DNA of 48,826 nt from Priapulus caudatus. Taxonomy: Eukaryota > Priapulida > Priapulimorpha > Priapulimorphida > Priapulidae. The notes beneath the pieces were generated by a model. The model was not told the origin of the DNA and did no database searches. It saw only the letters and a list, made by a program, of their open reading frames with translations. Positions within the stretch are counted from its first letter, which is position 1. Each line of letters begins with the position of its first letter. This document shows, in pieces, positions 34,821-44,968 of the stretch. The translations under genes and the position numbers were made by a program. The stretch is taken from NCBI RefSeq assembly GCF_000485595.1, contig NW_014577640.1, positions 94,698-143,523 of the forward strand, given 5' to 3'.

Positions 34821-35200
34821 TATTAATTTATGCATTGATGCATGGGAATGTGTTTTTATGTAATTCATTCTGCAATTAGCCATTAGTTGAATTTGTTAGA
34901 TCCGCAACAAAAATGTTGACATGGGTTGGAAAAAACACACCAACTGACAGACGCACATTTCATCTGCTTCTTCTTCCGTCACTTACCTTCGCCTGTTACG
35001 CTCTGCCTAGCCTTCGTCGCTATCGTGTAGAATATGATAGTGTAGGCGACGATGATGATGGCGAGCGGCAGCAGAAAGAGTGCGACAAAGCTGGCGATCG
35101 TATACGTCTGCTCCTGCCAAGCGGCCGTGTATGCGCCGTGCGTGACGCACTGGTGAAACGTGTGGTCGAACGGCGCTCGCATGACGCGGAACAGGTACAA
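33489..35200 (-). CDS. GnRH/AKH/corazonin-type neuropeptide receptor, partial (3' half)
   Basis: Three exons, 35200-34987, 34393-34243 and 33726-33489, join in phase into 200 codons plus stop (603 nt). The product runs from extracellular loop 2 to the C-terminus of a seven-helix rhodopsin-class receptor. [16 protein letters not shown] in loop 2 is diagnostic of invertebrate GnRH/AKH/corazonin receptors and holds the conserved disulfide cysteine. TM5 has LFLLPL. TM6 has CWLPYY. TM7 has [18 protein letters not shown], closest in my memory to corazonin receptors. Loop 3 carries an N-glycosylation sequon (NES). The tail ends T-V-L, a possible PDZ ligand. The exons for the N-terminus, TM1-TM4 and the DRY motif were not found; they should lie at higher coordinates or outside the window. 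By family, it should be a plasma-membrane G-protein-coupled peptide receptor. The ligand is inferred. Confidence 0.85.
34243..34393 (-). CDS. Receptor exon: ICL3 and TM6
   Basis: The acceptor TATATACTTCAG supplies AG to complete a Glu codon with the preceding exon. The donor is ATCGG|GTAAGTAC, leaving two bases. The length is 151 nt. The protein has a hydrophilic loop ([18 protein letters not shown]) then TM6 with FIVCWLPYY. Phase agreement at both ends supports the model. The acceptor is the less certain boundary, because loop 3 is poorly conserved. Confidence 0.8.
34568..34825. repeat. (CA)n/(CACG)n then (TTTA)n, inside a receptor intron
   Basis: CA/CACG repeats at about 34573-34733 are followed by TTTA repeats with a TTTG block at 34742-34822. 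Both lie in the intron between the TM5 and TM6 exons (34394-34986). Confidence 0.95.
34987..35200 (-). CDS. Receptor exon: ECL2 to start of ICL3 (TM5)
   Basis: The acceptor reads TCTTCTTGCAG before [11 protein letters not shown]. The donor is GAAG|GTAAGTG. The length is 214 nt: 71 codons plus one base carried to the next exon. It encodes loop 2 (QCVTHG, WQEQ) and TM5 ([18 protein letters not shown]), then ATKARQ at the cytoplasmic end. Just upstream lies a (CA)n array with an assembly gap. Confidence 0.85.
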
Positions 35201-35253
35201 CTGCAAGAAGAGACGGCGACAGCGGTGACCTATGCACAGGCGTATTACGCACA

Positions 35254-35555
<302 letters not shown>

Positions 35556-35760
35556 CACGCACATGCACAAACTCCTACATCTACTCACGGGAGGAACGCA
35601 CTAATGCAGGTCCGTGACGAAATAGAGGACGCGCGCGATGTGACATGGCGGCGGCAGCGCGCGAGGGTTTAACTCTGAAATATGAAATCCACTGCACGCT
35701 TTTTCTCTCACCGATCTATCATCGAGTGGTTTTCTCGACATGCTAAGTGACGGGTGCGAC
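35556..35760. other. Probable receptor intron, no exon recognised
   Basis: A minus-strand GTGAGT occurs at about 35585 with short open frames before it, but none resembles TM4 or loop sequence. Confidence 0.4.
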
Positions 35761-37573
35761 TCTCGTCGAAGCCGTGCTTTGATGAACATTGTTTTATTTC
35801 ACTTTTTCCCTATCGCAACTGCGTGAATCTCCGTCAAATAAATCGGAGCCGTAAAAGCTCGTCTGCTACATGGGAAGCATTATGCGAATGCTACGCCGCG
35901 ATTCTCAAAAATAAAAAGTTCATTAAGCCTACACGAGTATGACGTAAATCGCTAGCAAATCAAATCGTCGGGGTCTTTGTGTTCCAATAAGCTACTTCGT
36001 AGTTACGCTCTGGAGCCCTATGACGTCATCGGGTCTTAGGTAATTCTACATCGCTGAAAAGTTTAATCGTGCGTGCGTTTGTTTTCTGTACTGAACCGAT
36101 CGACTATCTGCCTGTGCTTTATTTTTTTTTTTTTTTTTTTACGTGTGTGTATGATATTCATTGTGGGGTATTTTAGGTAGATATGCAGTGTCGGTTCTTC
36201 TCGGTCAGTCATTAACTGCAGCTAGTCAGTTCAGTCAGTCTCGGTCATATCATTTATTTATAGATGTATTTTTGCTCCCTGGATTTCTTAATTTTAATAC
36301 AACAGAAATGCACACTCAGACATACATGTAATTAACTTGCAAAGCATATATATTGATTCATGATTGAATGTAGGGGCCTACATCTAACTACATGTATATG
36401 AACAAGAAGGAATGTTAACCTCTAAATACATTGTACAAGCAATTAAAGCAATAAAAATGCGAAAATTGTGTACGTGTATACTTGTATGAAACCTGCAAAT
36501 GTGATAATTTATAATGTAGCAATGAAATAAATGCGTTTCCATTTTAGAGACAGCCGGGAATAAACATGTATCATAATTTCTTATATTTTTTATTATTAAT
36601 ATCTATGAAAACCTTCAATTTAAGTACCATTTAATATTAATAATAAAAAATATATGCGTGACTCCTGTTTCATGTGTAAATGGTATTTTAGCTGGCGTAG
36701 TATGGACATATATTGTAATCAAAATACTAATAACTAAAATAGTATGCATTCAAACAATGTTATATGTTTATGAAATTATATTAATGCTATTTAATTATTG
36801 AATGTTCGTTGCTTTAAGTATATAATTAAGAATGAGATGTAACTGCATGCATGTGTAGGAATGATGCAATGAGAAAATGGTGATGGAGACGTCAGATGTC
36901 GATAATGACAATTACAGAAACTTTGGTGAAGATGAAAAATATTAAGGAAACCTTTCAATAAATGATGGACTTAAAATAGTTTTATAATGTCTTAAATCTC
37001 ATGTGTACGAGTAGCTACTAGGTAAACTCATCACACGTGCATCTTTACGTTATTGGCATAATTAGTACTGAAATCATTCCATGCGTCCTTTATAAACATG
37101 TATCCCTATACGTAAAAAACAGGATATCAATTATAACCAAGCATTTTTCCATTTATCAACTAAGTAACAGACAACAAAATTGAACAAATAACATGTATTT
37201 GTTCTGCATGTATAAATGAAGTTTACACACATGCTATATTGGGCAAATCTTAGTTAAATCTGATTTAATTTCAAACTTGGACAAATACAGTACGTACGGT
37301 TCCACTTGCTATAACGCGCAACGGAGACACAGCGAGCGGCTTATGTACAATTCGCAATTCGCAAACTTTGGCAAACGTTCACGCCAGAATCTCGCGCATG
37401 CTCAATGCGTAACTACGAAGTGGCTTATTAAAGGCATTGCGCTGAGAATCTGACACCGCGTTGAGTTTTTGCGAACGTCGATAGTTCTATACGCTGGCTA
37501 TTTTGCACCGACATTGCCGTTTGAAATTGCGCAACGGCGCTTCGCGTTTATGAAAGCCGACCGATCTACATCG
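35761..37573. repeat. Interspersed repeat X, copy 1, interrupted by an insertion
   Basis: Sequence beginning TCTCGTCGAAGCCGTGCTTT (35761) and ending ACCGATCTACATCG (37573) matches 39623-39956. The match covers 35761-35980 and 37430-37573. The 1.44 kb between them is absent from the other copy. No coding sequence was seen. Confidence 0.75.
35986..37429. mobile_element. 1.44-kb element with 23-bp inverted ends, nested in repeat X
   Basis: The end AATAAGCTACTTCGTAGTTA (35986-36008 region) is complementary to 37407-37429 with one mismatch. The body is AT-rich and non-coding, with a run of about 20 T near 36121. The copy at 39.79 kb lacks it. The two repeat-X copies have diverged at the junction, so I cannot read a clean target duplication. 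Confidence 0.65.
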
Positions 37574-37652
37574 ATCATTATGCGAGTCTAATATCGTTTG
37601 ATTCGATTCCAACTAAAATTCTTGTATAGAATCAGAATCATCTGGTGCTCTT

Positions 37653-38072
37653 GGGTAATGCTATCCCCCGGGCGTGGAGGGACACCGCAACGTGGCAGCA
37701 CTAGTATTAGGATTAATATTATTAGTATTAGTATTAGTATTAGTATTAGGTTAGGGTTAGGGTTAGGGTTAGGGTTAGGGTTAGGGTTGGGGTTAGGGTT
37801 AGGGTTAGGATTAGGGTTAGGGTTAGGGTTAGGGTTAAGGTTAGGGTTAGGGTTAGGGTTAGAGTTTTTGCATCATGATATCTGTCCCCACACCATAGAT
37901 TAATTTTTGTGGATCACACCGCCTATATAAAGCGCTCCGACAAATATATATTTAGTGTGAAGGTTTAACGTTGGAGGTGTTGGAGTTAGGGTTACCGGAT
38001 GAGTAATTATTTTGAGGTACACGTCAACTGTATCACGTGACCGTCCCTCCACGCCCGGGGATAGCAACACCC
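37653..38072. mobile_element. 420-bp TTAGGG-bearing DNA transposon (intact copy)
   Basis: Inverted ends of about 31 bp (left GGGTAATGCTATCCCCCGGG..., right complement GGGTGTTGCTATCCCCGGGC...) continue through GTGGAGGGAC. The flanks GTGCTCTT (37645-37652) and GTGATCTT (38073-38080) are an 8-bp target duplication with one change. The paralogous repeat Y copy has a single GTGATCTT at 44875-44882 and no insert, a natural empty site. Inside lies a TTAGGG array (about 37741-37861), then TTTTTGCATCATGATATCTG and CCTATATA-type sequence as in copy 1. No open frame for a transposase, so it must be moved by another element's enzyme. Confidence 0.85.
37718..37862 (+). repeat. Interstitial TTAGGG array
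   Basis: Starts as TTAGTA/TTAGTATTAGTA, then about 18 TTAGGG units with isolated variants (TTGGGG, TTAGGA, TTAAGG), all in one orientation inside the 420-bp transposon. Confidence 0.95.
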
Positions 38073-39045
38073 GTGATCTTTAGAATTCACGCGTGGCCGC
38101 CATTTTGATACTTATCCGAGGTCGCCTTTCACACGTGCTTCGCCTGATATATGATTAGAGAACGATTGAACGATTAGGAAACGATAGAACAATAGCTATT
38201 GTGGTCTACGAGAGCAGACGTTAATTCTTAAGCATTAATACTCGGATCATTTTGGATCGGATCCAATAAATTGTTTACCGGTAATAATAATACAGGGCAC
38301 GGTATACGCCAAAAAATTTCATTAAATTTCCAGCACCTAATTATGTTGCCACAAACATTTAGAATTTTTATGTAAAAATTGTATTTTGGATATTTCTCAA
38401 CTACCAGAAAGAGTGAGGATACAACATTTTTGCCACATAAAAGCACAATATGGACCAAAATAGTGCGTCAGGATTTTTCTTTAAGTTTCATATTTACCGA
38501 GAAAAAATGGAAAAAAACTGCTTAAAAATCAAGTTGTGTATTAGAATTGAAAATGTTAGCGAATAACAGCAATTCAACTGTCACTGGCAGATGACCGTTG
38601 TAGGAGGGTTGATGCTGAATGATACTGGCGTAGTGAATATCATGAAAATTCTGGTCTCTGACGTCATCAGTGACGTCAGCTGCTGCTCACTACACGTGTA
38701 CGCGGGCAATCAAAACGCCCTAAAAGTTCACATGTACCGTTATATGGAGAAATGAGCATATACAGAGGTGGCACATAGTGTTAGCCATCGAATAAAGTCG
38801 AAAATGAAAAATCGGTAAAATTTTGCCTAAAACCTTGAGAGTATCCTTAAAGCATGGGGGCTATATATACACAGATTCACAGGGCCATAGCCTGCGTGTC
38901 GGGGAAATCGAGGGGTGGCTGTTTTCTAAGGTTTCGAGCAACATGCAGTAATAAGCCTAATAAAAGTAAGTATCTTATCAATAAATGTAGCAAATAATAA
39001 AACAGCAGCTCAGCAAACCAAAAATAATCGGGTAATGGACCGTTC

Positions 39046-39261
39046 AATGGGGCGCTATAGTTAGGGCCCCCGCTAGTTAATTCGGTGACTAATTATGGGC
39101 ACTGCGACAGTTCTCATTCATAACGACGCGAGAGCGTAGCACACACACGTCTATATAATGTATAGGTGCGTGCGTGGCCGCGAAGACGACGTCGACCGCA
39201 TTGATGCATATGCGCTGAAATCAAAATATTCATGCATGGCGATACGGCTATTTAGTCCGAT
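39046..39261. other. Spacer, nothing recognised
   Basis: Short unique-looking stretch between repeat Y and the double palindrome. Confidence 0.5.
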
Positions 39262-39487
39262 GCGCTAACGATATGATCAGGACTCTATCAATATTGATAG
39301 ACTCCTGATACGATAGCAAGAGTAGCAGGTGTAGGTGATTAGGACGCCAATGCTTATTACGGCTGCTGCGGCCCGCGTGCGACACGTCGTCGAAAACATC
39401 ATCGGGGGTACACCTACACCTGCTGCTCTTGCCATCATATCAGGAGTCTATCAATATTGATAGACTCCGGATCATATCGTTAGCGCG
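39262..39487. mobile_element. Double-hairpin foldback, about 226 bp
   Basis: The outer arms (39262-39338 and 39411-39487) are about 76 bp and pair with roughly five mismatches. They run from GCGCTAACGATATGATC to GCAGGTGTAGGTG. Each arm contains its own palindrome TCTATCAATATTGATAGA flanked by CAGGAGT/ACTCCTG. The structure can fold as one long hairpin or as two small cruciforms. The 72-bp centre is GC-rich and unlike the arms. Non-coding. Confidence 0.8.
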
Positions 39488-39622
39488 CCGTTACTAACGC
39501 GCCTAAACGACGTGTCCAAACTACAGCCGCCATAGCTCGGTGAAAAATAGCGACGCATTTCGGACGACGGGGGGGGGCGACGGTGGCGGACGTAACAGGA
39601 AATCATTTTTCGTTTCGTAGCG

Positions 39623-39956
39623 TCTCGTCGAAGCCGTGCTTTGATGAGTATTGTTTTATTTCATTTTTTCCTTATCGCAACTGCATGAATCTCCGTCAAT
39701 AAAATCTACGCCGCGATTCTCAAAATAAAAGTCTATTGAGCCTACACGAGTATGACGTAAATCCAATCAAATCAAATCGTCAAGGTCTTTGTGTTGAAAT
39801 TAAAGGCATTGCGCTGAGAATCTGACACCGCGTTGAGTTTTTGCGAACGTCGATAGTTCTATACGCTGGCTATTTTGCCCGCGATATTCACCGACATTGC
39901 CGTTTGCAATTGCGCAACGGCGCTTCGTGTTTATAAAAGCCAACCGATCTACATCG
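39623..39956. repeat. Interspersed repeat X, copy 2 (without insertion)
   Basis: Collinear with 35761-35980 plus 37430-37573. It reads GTCTTTGTGTTGAAATTAAA directly across the site where copy 1 carries the 1.44-kb element. It also has a 12-bp CCGCGATATTCA-type segment that copy 1 lacks. Confidence 0.8.
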
Positions 39957-40610
39957 TTCTGAAAATAACTGCTGTTGATAAATTCCCTCAACAGTGGACA
40001 TGCAATGTATAATATTAATACTATATGCGTTTGAGAGCTCACGTGAACTGATCGTCAAGAGTAGGATAGCGTATCACCTCGTGGTGAATAAAGTGGAATG
40101 TGTGGCCGCTTTAGAATATTTGTAAAGCTTTGGTCAAATATGCTCGTAGTATAACGCAATGTAAGCGTTTTGGGTATTTTTGGTGTCGAGATGCGTTTTC
40201 CGTTTTTGGTGAGACGAATGATGGCTATCTCAAAGCCTTTCCGCGACATAAAGAAACATTGATTTCATTCAGAAAAACTAATATCTCCTTCCCTCTATGG
40301 ATGACACGTCTGTGACCCTGCCTAGTGTGCTTGAGCTACCAACTACACGCACTAACAATGTAGCAGCAATGCCGAATTTGGAATTTAGCCGTAATTATGA
40401 TCATCTTTCGGCTGATTACTGTGCCTCTCTTTGCTTGTCGGTACGATCATATATAATAATCATCGGCTAATTCGTTATCATCACGGGTAGAGTAGTATTC
40501 CCTGATGATGTTATCGCATGAAGCTGAGATAGACATCATGCACCCTGGGCGCATATCTTGGACTTGCACACTCTCATATTACATCTCGCTGTACGTCATG
40601 TTGTTGACAC
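39957..40610. other. No gene recognised
   Basis: Short opposed open frames near 40055-40315 match nothing known. Confidence 0.5.
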
Positions 40611-40614
40611 ACAT

Positions 40615-40646
<32 letters not shown>

Positions 40647-41165
40647 CTAGGCACGCCCCACCAGGCTCGATCCACCTTACACAACACCCACACCAAAACA
40701 AACAACCACAGCACACAACCCCACCACACCACACACACACCCCTCGACCCGCCTCATAAACAAAGACCAGTCCACCCCGCCCACCCACCATATCGTCCAA
40801 CACCAACCACGCACAGCAGCAAACACAAACACACCAATGCCACACACAGCACACAACACACAGCTCCACAACGCACACAAAATCGAAAGAAAAGGACAAC
40901 ACGACAAACAAAACAACATGTGCCACATAACGTGCACTCACAAAGACCGCGCAACACACGCAAAATTTACGTCTGGCGCTAAACAATCTTTAAGTGCTTC
41001 ACTCACTCCGCCTGTAAAAACATTTTCTGTAACCAAACAATATGTGCAGGCCTACAGGAGTGTTTGTTGAGCCAGCGATCTTTCCGCGCTATGAAGCACT
41101 ACATCACACACACACACACACACACGAACAACACACAACACACTACTACACACCCTCACACACAA
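40611..41165. repeat. (CA)n and degenerate CA-rich sequence
   Basis: A CA run (about 40613-40645), about 300 bp of degenerate CACAAC-rich, G-poor sequence, and a second CA block (41104-41163). The Cys/Val-rich minus-strand frames are compositional. Confidence 0.8.
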
Positions 41166-41384
41166 ACCCAGCATAAGAGGCGGCTTAGGGCAGCTTGCCG
41201 GATGAGCACACAGAGTTACGCAAAGCAGCGTACGCTGCTCAATGCTGCTGGCTGCCCACACTATAATCAGTAAATACGAATGCCTCCAGGCATTGTTACG
41301 GAGGTCGGTGCTTTGTCAGAATATGTGCTGGCAAGCTAGTAGGTATGGTGGCCGATGAATGGCTACGGGATATTTTTATTCCAA

Positions 41385-41790
41385 ACATCTCATTTTTAAT
41401 TTCAAATCAATTTTCATCTTCAAAATTCATTTCATTCCAAATTCATGTTTGCATATTTATTTCATTTCGAAATTCATTATTCATTTAATTCATTCATATT
41501 CATTTTCATTTCAAATTCATTTTCATTTCAATTAATTTCAATTTCCATTTCATTTCTCAATTTCATTTATCATTTCATGTCTTCAGTTTTCAATTCTCCG
41601 ATTTTCATTTTCATTGTCTTCATTCATTTTCATTTTACATTCATCATTTTCATTTCATTCTCATTTTCATTTTCATTTTCATTCTTCATTTTCATTTCAA
41701 TTCATTTTCAGTTTTCGATTTCAAATTCATTTTCATGTTTCATCTTCAAAATTCATTTTCATTTTCATGTCCAAATTCATGTTGCGAAAC
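41385..41790 (+). repeat. TTTTCA/ATTTCA satellite, left arm
   Basis: Degenerate hexamer-like repeats of TTTCAT and TTCAAA. The Phe/Ser/His/Ile-rich frame is a translation of the repeat. Confidence 0.9.
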
Positions 41791-42117
41791 TTCGCAGGTG
41801 GCCGAGATGGCTACGGAATTGTGGGGGCCGGAGTGACGTGTCACTATTCCCCTAGAGGCGAGTCCAACAAGAGAAAAACGCCAGTTGTTTATTGGTTATA
41901 ATGATCGGTAAGATAAAGTGCGTTTTTACTGATGTAATATTCCATGAAAAAACACACATTTTAACTCATTAATATAACATATAGATATCACTATAATTGA
42001 ATTCTTTGTGTAAAATGGTTGTTAATTTTTCATCTTCATACCTTAAAGTTTATTAGAGGGGTTTCGGCTCTCAGTAATACGAACATAACGTCGTACGGTA
42101 TCGTAACTGAACAACTG

Positions 42118-43011
42118 TCGTACTAGGTATCTAGGCACCTTCGCTGCCGTCAGCAGGATGCGTGTGTGTGGGTGCGTGCGCCTTTGCGTAGTGCGCGCGC
42201 CGCGCTGGCATATGCGTGTGCGTCGCGTGCGCGTAAAGCGCGGCAACGGGGAGGAGATGTGTGTTGTGTGTATGATGTGTGTGGTGTGTGCTGTGTGGTG
42301 TGTGTGTGTGTGTGTGTGTGGCGTGTGCGTGTGCAGTGTGCGTGTGTAGCGCGGCCGTGTGCCGTAAATGGCGGCGTTGTGTTTGCTGTTTAGATCAACA
42401 CGAGGACGACGATACACCACATCAAAAACGTGAGCTCTAGACTGGTTCCCACCGCCAGCATCTAGACTCAGAAAGCATCGCATACTGCTAAGACGGCAAC
42501 AGACCGCCACGAGAGGCAGTGGCCGGACAGCCGTTCATAATCGTCACCGTCAAAGACGTTTCATCGCAACACTTGTACCGTTTCAAAATAAATGATGGTT
42601 AATAATAACTAAATACACCTATTTTCAATGAGACTAGGTACTACAGTACCAGCAATAGTATTTAATCGTTGATTTGACCTAATTAATCCACCATTATTTC
42701 AAACACGCGTTTAAATACCCGATGAACAACATAGCCCGCACGGCCCAGTTGGTGGCATATTGCTACAGATACACAGTAGGTAGAAGTACTACCTACTACT
42801 AGCTACTTACCTACCTACTAACTACCTACTAGTACTGATCGACCTATCTACTCCTTATCTGTGTAGTAACGTCACTACCTACACTTCCCTACACTACCTA
42901 TACTATCTAACGCTACTGTGTAAGACTATTGCTACACGCGAAATGGACGGCACGCAACACACAACGCTCACTGCGACGGAGCGAAGGGCTATAGTACGAG
43001 GCAGTAAGCGG
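42118..43011. other. Centre of the long-inverted-repeat element
   Basis: GT-rich sequence (about 42150-42345) and a CTAC-rich stretch (about 42780-42920) are its main structure. No coding sequence recognised. Confidence 0.6.
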
Positions 43012-43369
43012 CAGTTGTCCAGTATCGTATCGTAACGGTACGTAAGTTCGTATTACAGAGGCCGAAGCCCGCTCTAATAACTATTAACGATTGAGATGAA
43101 AAATAACAACATTTACAAACACAAAAAATTGGGTGCAATTATATGTGATATTATAAGTGATTATATAATGAGTAAAATGTGTGTTTTCATGGAAATAATC
43201 AGAAAAACGCCACTTATCTACCGTATTCATTAACCAAAACAACTGCGTTTGTTCTCTGTTGACTCGCTCGACTAATGGGAAGTGAGACTCACTAAAAACC
43301 GCCCCCAACCAATATCCGTCAGCCTCTCGGCCTACCGCAGTTTCGCGCAAAAGTGAATTCTAGGAATGA

Positions 43370-43770
43370 AATATGGAAAATGAATTGAAATGAAAATGAA
43401 AATAATTTGAAATGAAAATGAAAAATGAATTTGAATAAATGAAAATGAAATGAAAGATGAAATGAAAATGAAAATGAAGTAAATGAAAATGAAATGAGAA
43501 TGAAAATGAAAATGAAAAAAGATAAATAGAAATTGAGAATGAACAATGAAATGAAATGCAAAAGAAAATGAAAATGGAAATCGAAAATAAATGAAAATGA
43601 ATTGAATGAAAAATACAATAAGAAACACAGAAAATAAAAAACAACAGACAGAAAAGTTGAAATTGAAATGAAAATTGATTTGAAATAAAATGAAAATGAA
43701 ACAATGAATTTTGGAAATGAAATGAATTTGAAATGATAAATGCAATTTGAAAATAAAAATGAATTTGGAA
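43370..43770 (-). repeat. TTTTCA/ATTTCA satellite, right arm
   Basis: The inverse counterpart of 41385-41790, seen on the plus strand as GAAAATGAAATG repeats. Confidence 0.9.
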
Positions 43771-43854
43771 TAAAAATATCCGGTAGCCATCTCGGCCACC
43801 ATACTATGGCGGCCTATCAGTTTCGCCTACGATCTTCTTTTACGAAGAAAGAGA

Positions 43855-44223
43855 GGAGAGAGCCATAGAGAAAGAGCATAGTGATGTGATGGAAGAGAGA
43901 GTGAGTGAGAGAGAAGAGAGGAGATATATAGTGAGTGGTGTTATGTGTGAAGAGCAGAAAGTGAGAGAGAGAGTGAGAGAAAGAGAGAAGGAGAGAGAGA
44001 GAGAGAGAGGAGGAGAGAGAGAGAGAGAGGAAGGAGATAGTGAGTGTGTGTGGGAGAGAAGTGAGAGAGAGAGAGAGAGAAGAGAGAGAGAGTGAGAGAG
44101 AGAGGAGAGAGAAGAGAGAGGGAGAGAGAGAGAGAGGAAGAGAGAGATAGTGAGTATGCTGTGCTGTGGTGTGTGTGTGTGTGGGGTGTGTGTGTGTTGT
44201 GATCGTGTGTGTGTGTGTGTAAT

Positions 44224-44317
<94 letters not shown>

Positions 44318-44413
44318 AGAGAGAGAGTGAGTGAGTGAGTGAGTGAGCGAGAGCGAGAAAGAGAGAGAGCGCGCGAGCGAAAGAGAGAGAGAGAGAGAGA
44401 AAGAAAGAGAGAA
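43855..44413. repeat. (GA)n–(GT)n–(GA)n compound array
   Basis: GAGA repeats (about 43880-44155) lead into GT repeats (44165-44313, ending in a run of about 90 bp), then GAGA again to 44412. The long minus-strand Ser/Leu/His/Thr frames are artefacts. Confidence 0.95.
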
Positions 44414-44806
44414 ATACGATTTTGGACCATTTTGGACCATTTTTGACGTTTCGTATAGGCGGTATCTTCGGTGATCAGGGAAGGGTTGGTGAACGTTATA
44501 AATGTGGCGTGGAATAATGTGGGCAGTGTGTAATACAAATGTATGTAATGTAATGTATGTAATACAGGGGGCACTGCCAAGGGAATGTGGTGTCGGGTCA
44601 CCCGGATATTGGATATATTAGACGTGTTTGAACACTGAATATTGGATAGGGAGGTGCAGGAGAGGATGTATACATGTGTATGAAAGGTATACAATGCGGC
44701 GGAAAAAGAACGAGATGAAAAAGGGCGATTAATCAAAGTAAAAGCTCAGCTTATGTGTACAAATATAGTGCGCCTATCATCCGAATCACCCCCAACATCG
44801 AACTCA
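44414..44806. other. No gene recognised
   Basis: Includes TTTTGGACCATTTTGGACCA and ATGTAATGTAATGT-type short repeats. Confidence 0.5.
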
Positions 44807-44968
44807 ATTATGCGAGTCTAATATCGTTTGATTCGAATCCAACTAAAATTCTGGTATAGAATCAAAATAATCTGGTGATCTTTAGAATTCACGCGTGGCC
44901 GCCATTTTGATACTTATCCGAAGTCGCCTTTCGCACGTGCTTCGCCTGATATATGATTAGGGAATTAA

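Larger units (their letters stand above)
37577..39045 (+). repeat. Interspersed repeat Y, copy A
   Basis: Starts ATTATGCGAGTCTAATATCG and ends near AAAATAATCGGGTAATGG; it is collinear with copy B (44807-46402). Shared landmarks include GTGGCCGCCATTTTGATACT, GTCTACGAGAGCAGACG, GGATCGGATCCAATAAATT and GGGTTTCGAGCAACATG-like sequence. Copy A carries the TTAGGG transposon (37653-38072). It also has about 540 bp (38311-38848) that copy B lacks. Each copy shows what is extra in the other. The family is unknown and non-coding. Confidence 0.8.
41343..43804. mobile_element. 2.46-kb long-inverted-repeat (foldback) element
   Basis: The left arm (41343 to about 42117) and right arm (about 43012-43804) are inverted copies, diverged perhaps 15-25% with indels. 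Both start GTATGGTGGCCGA...GGCTAC, then GGATATTTTTATTCCAAA, then about 400 bp of TTTTCA-type satellite, then a second GGCCGAGA motif. Further shared blocks follow: TTCCATGAAAA, CACACATTTTA, TTATTAGAG, TTCGGC and GTAATACGAAC. The roughly 0.9-kb centre is non-coding. No target duplication could be read, and no transposase frame was seen. Confidence 0.8.

Noticed and set aside
35585-35690. Possible upstream receptor exon ending at a minus-strand GTGAGT
   Set aside because: None of the frames resembles TM3, TM4 or loop sequence, and one contains a stop just before the donor.
37597-37613. GATTCGATTCC as a tRNA box B (also GATTCGAATCC near 44830)
   Set aside because: No box A at the right distance, no acceptor or anticodon stem; it is just part of repeat Y.
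43840-44736. 298-codon minus-strand frame
   Set aside because: Translation of the GA/GT/GA microsatellite (Ser/Leu and His/Thr runs).
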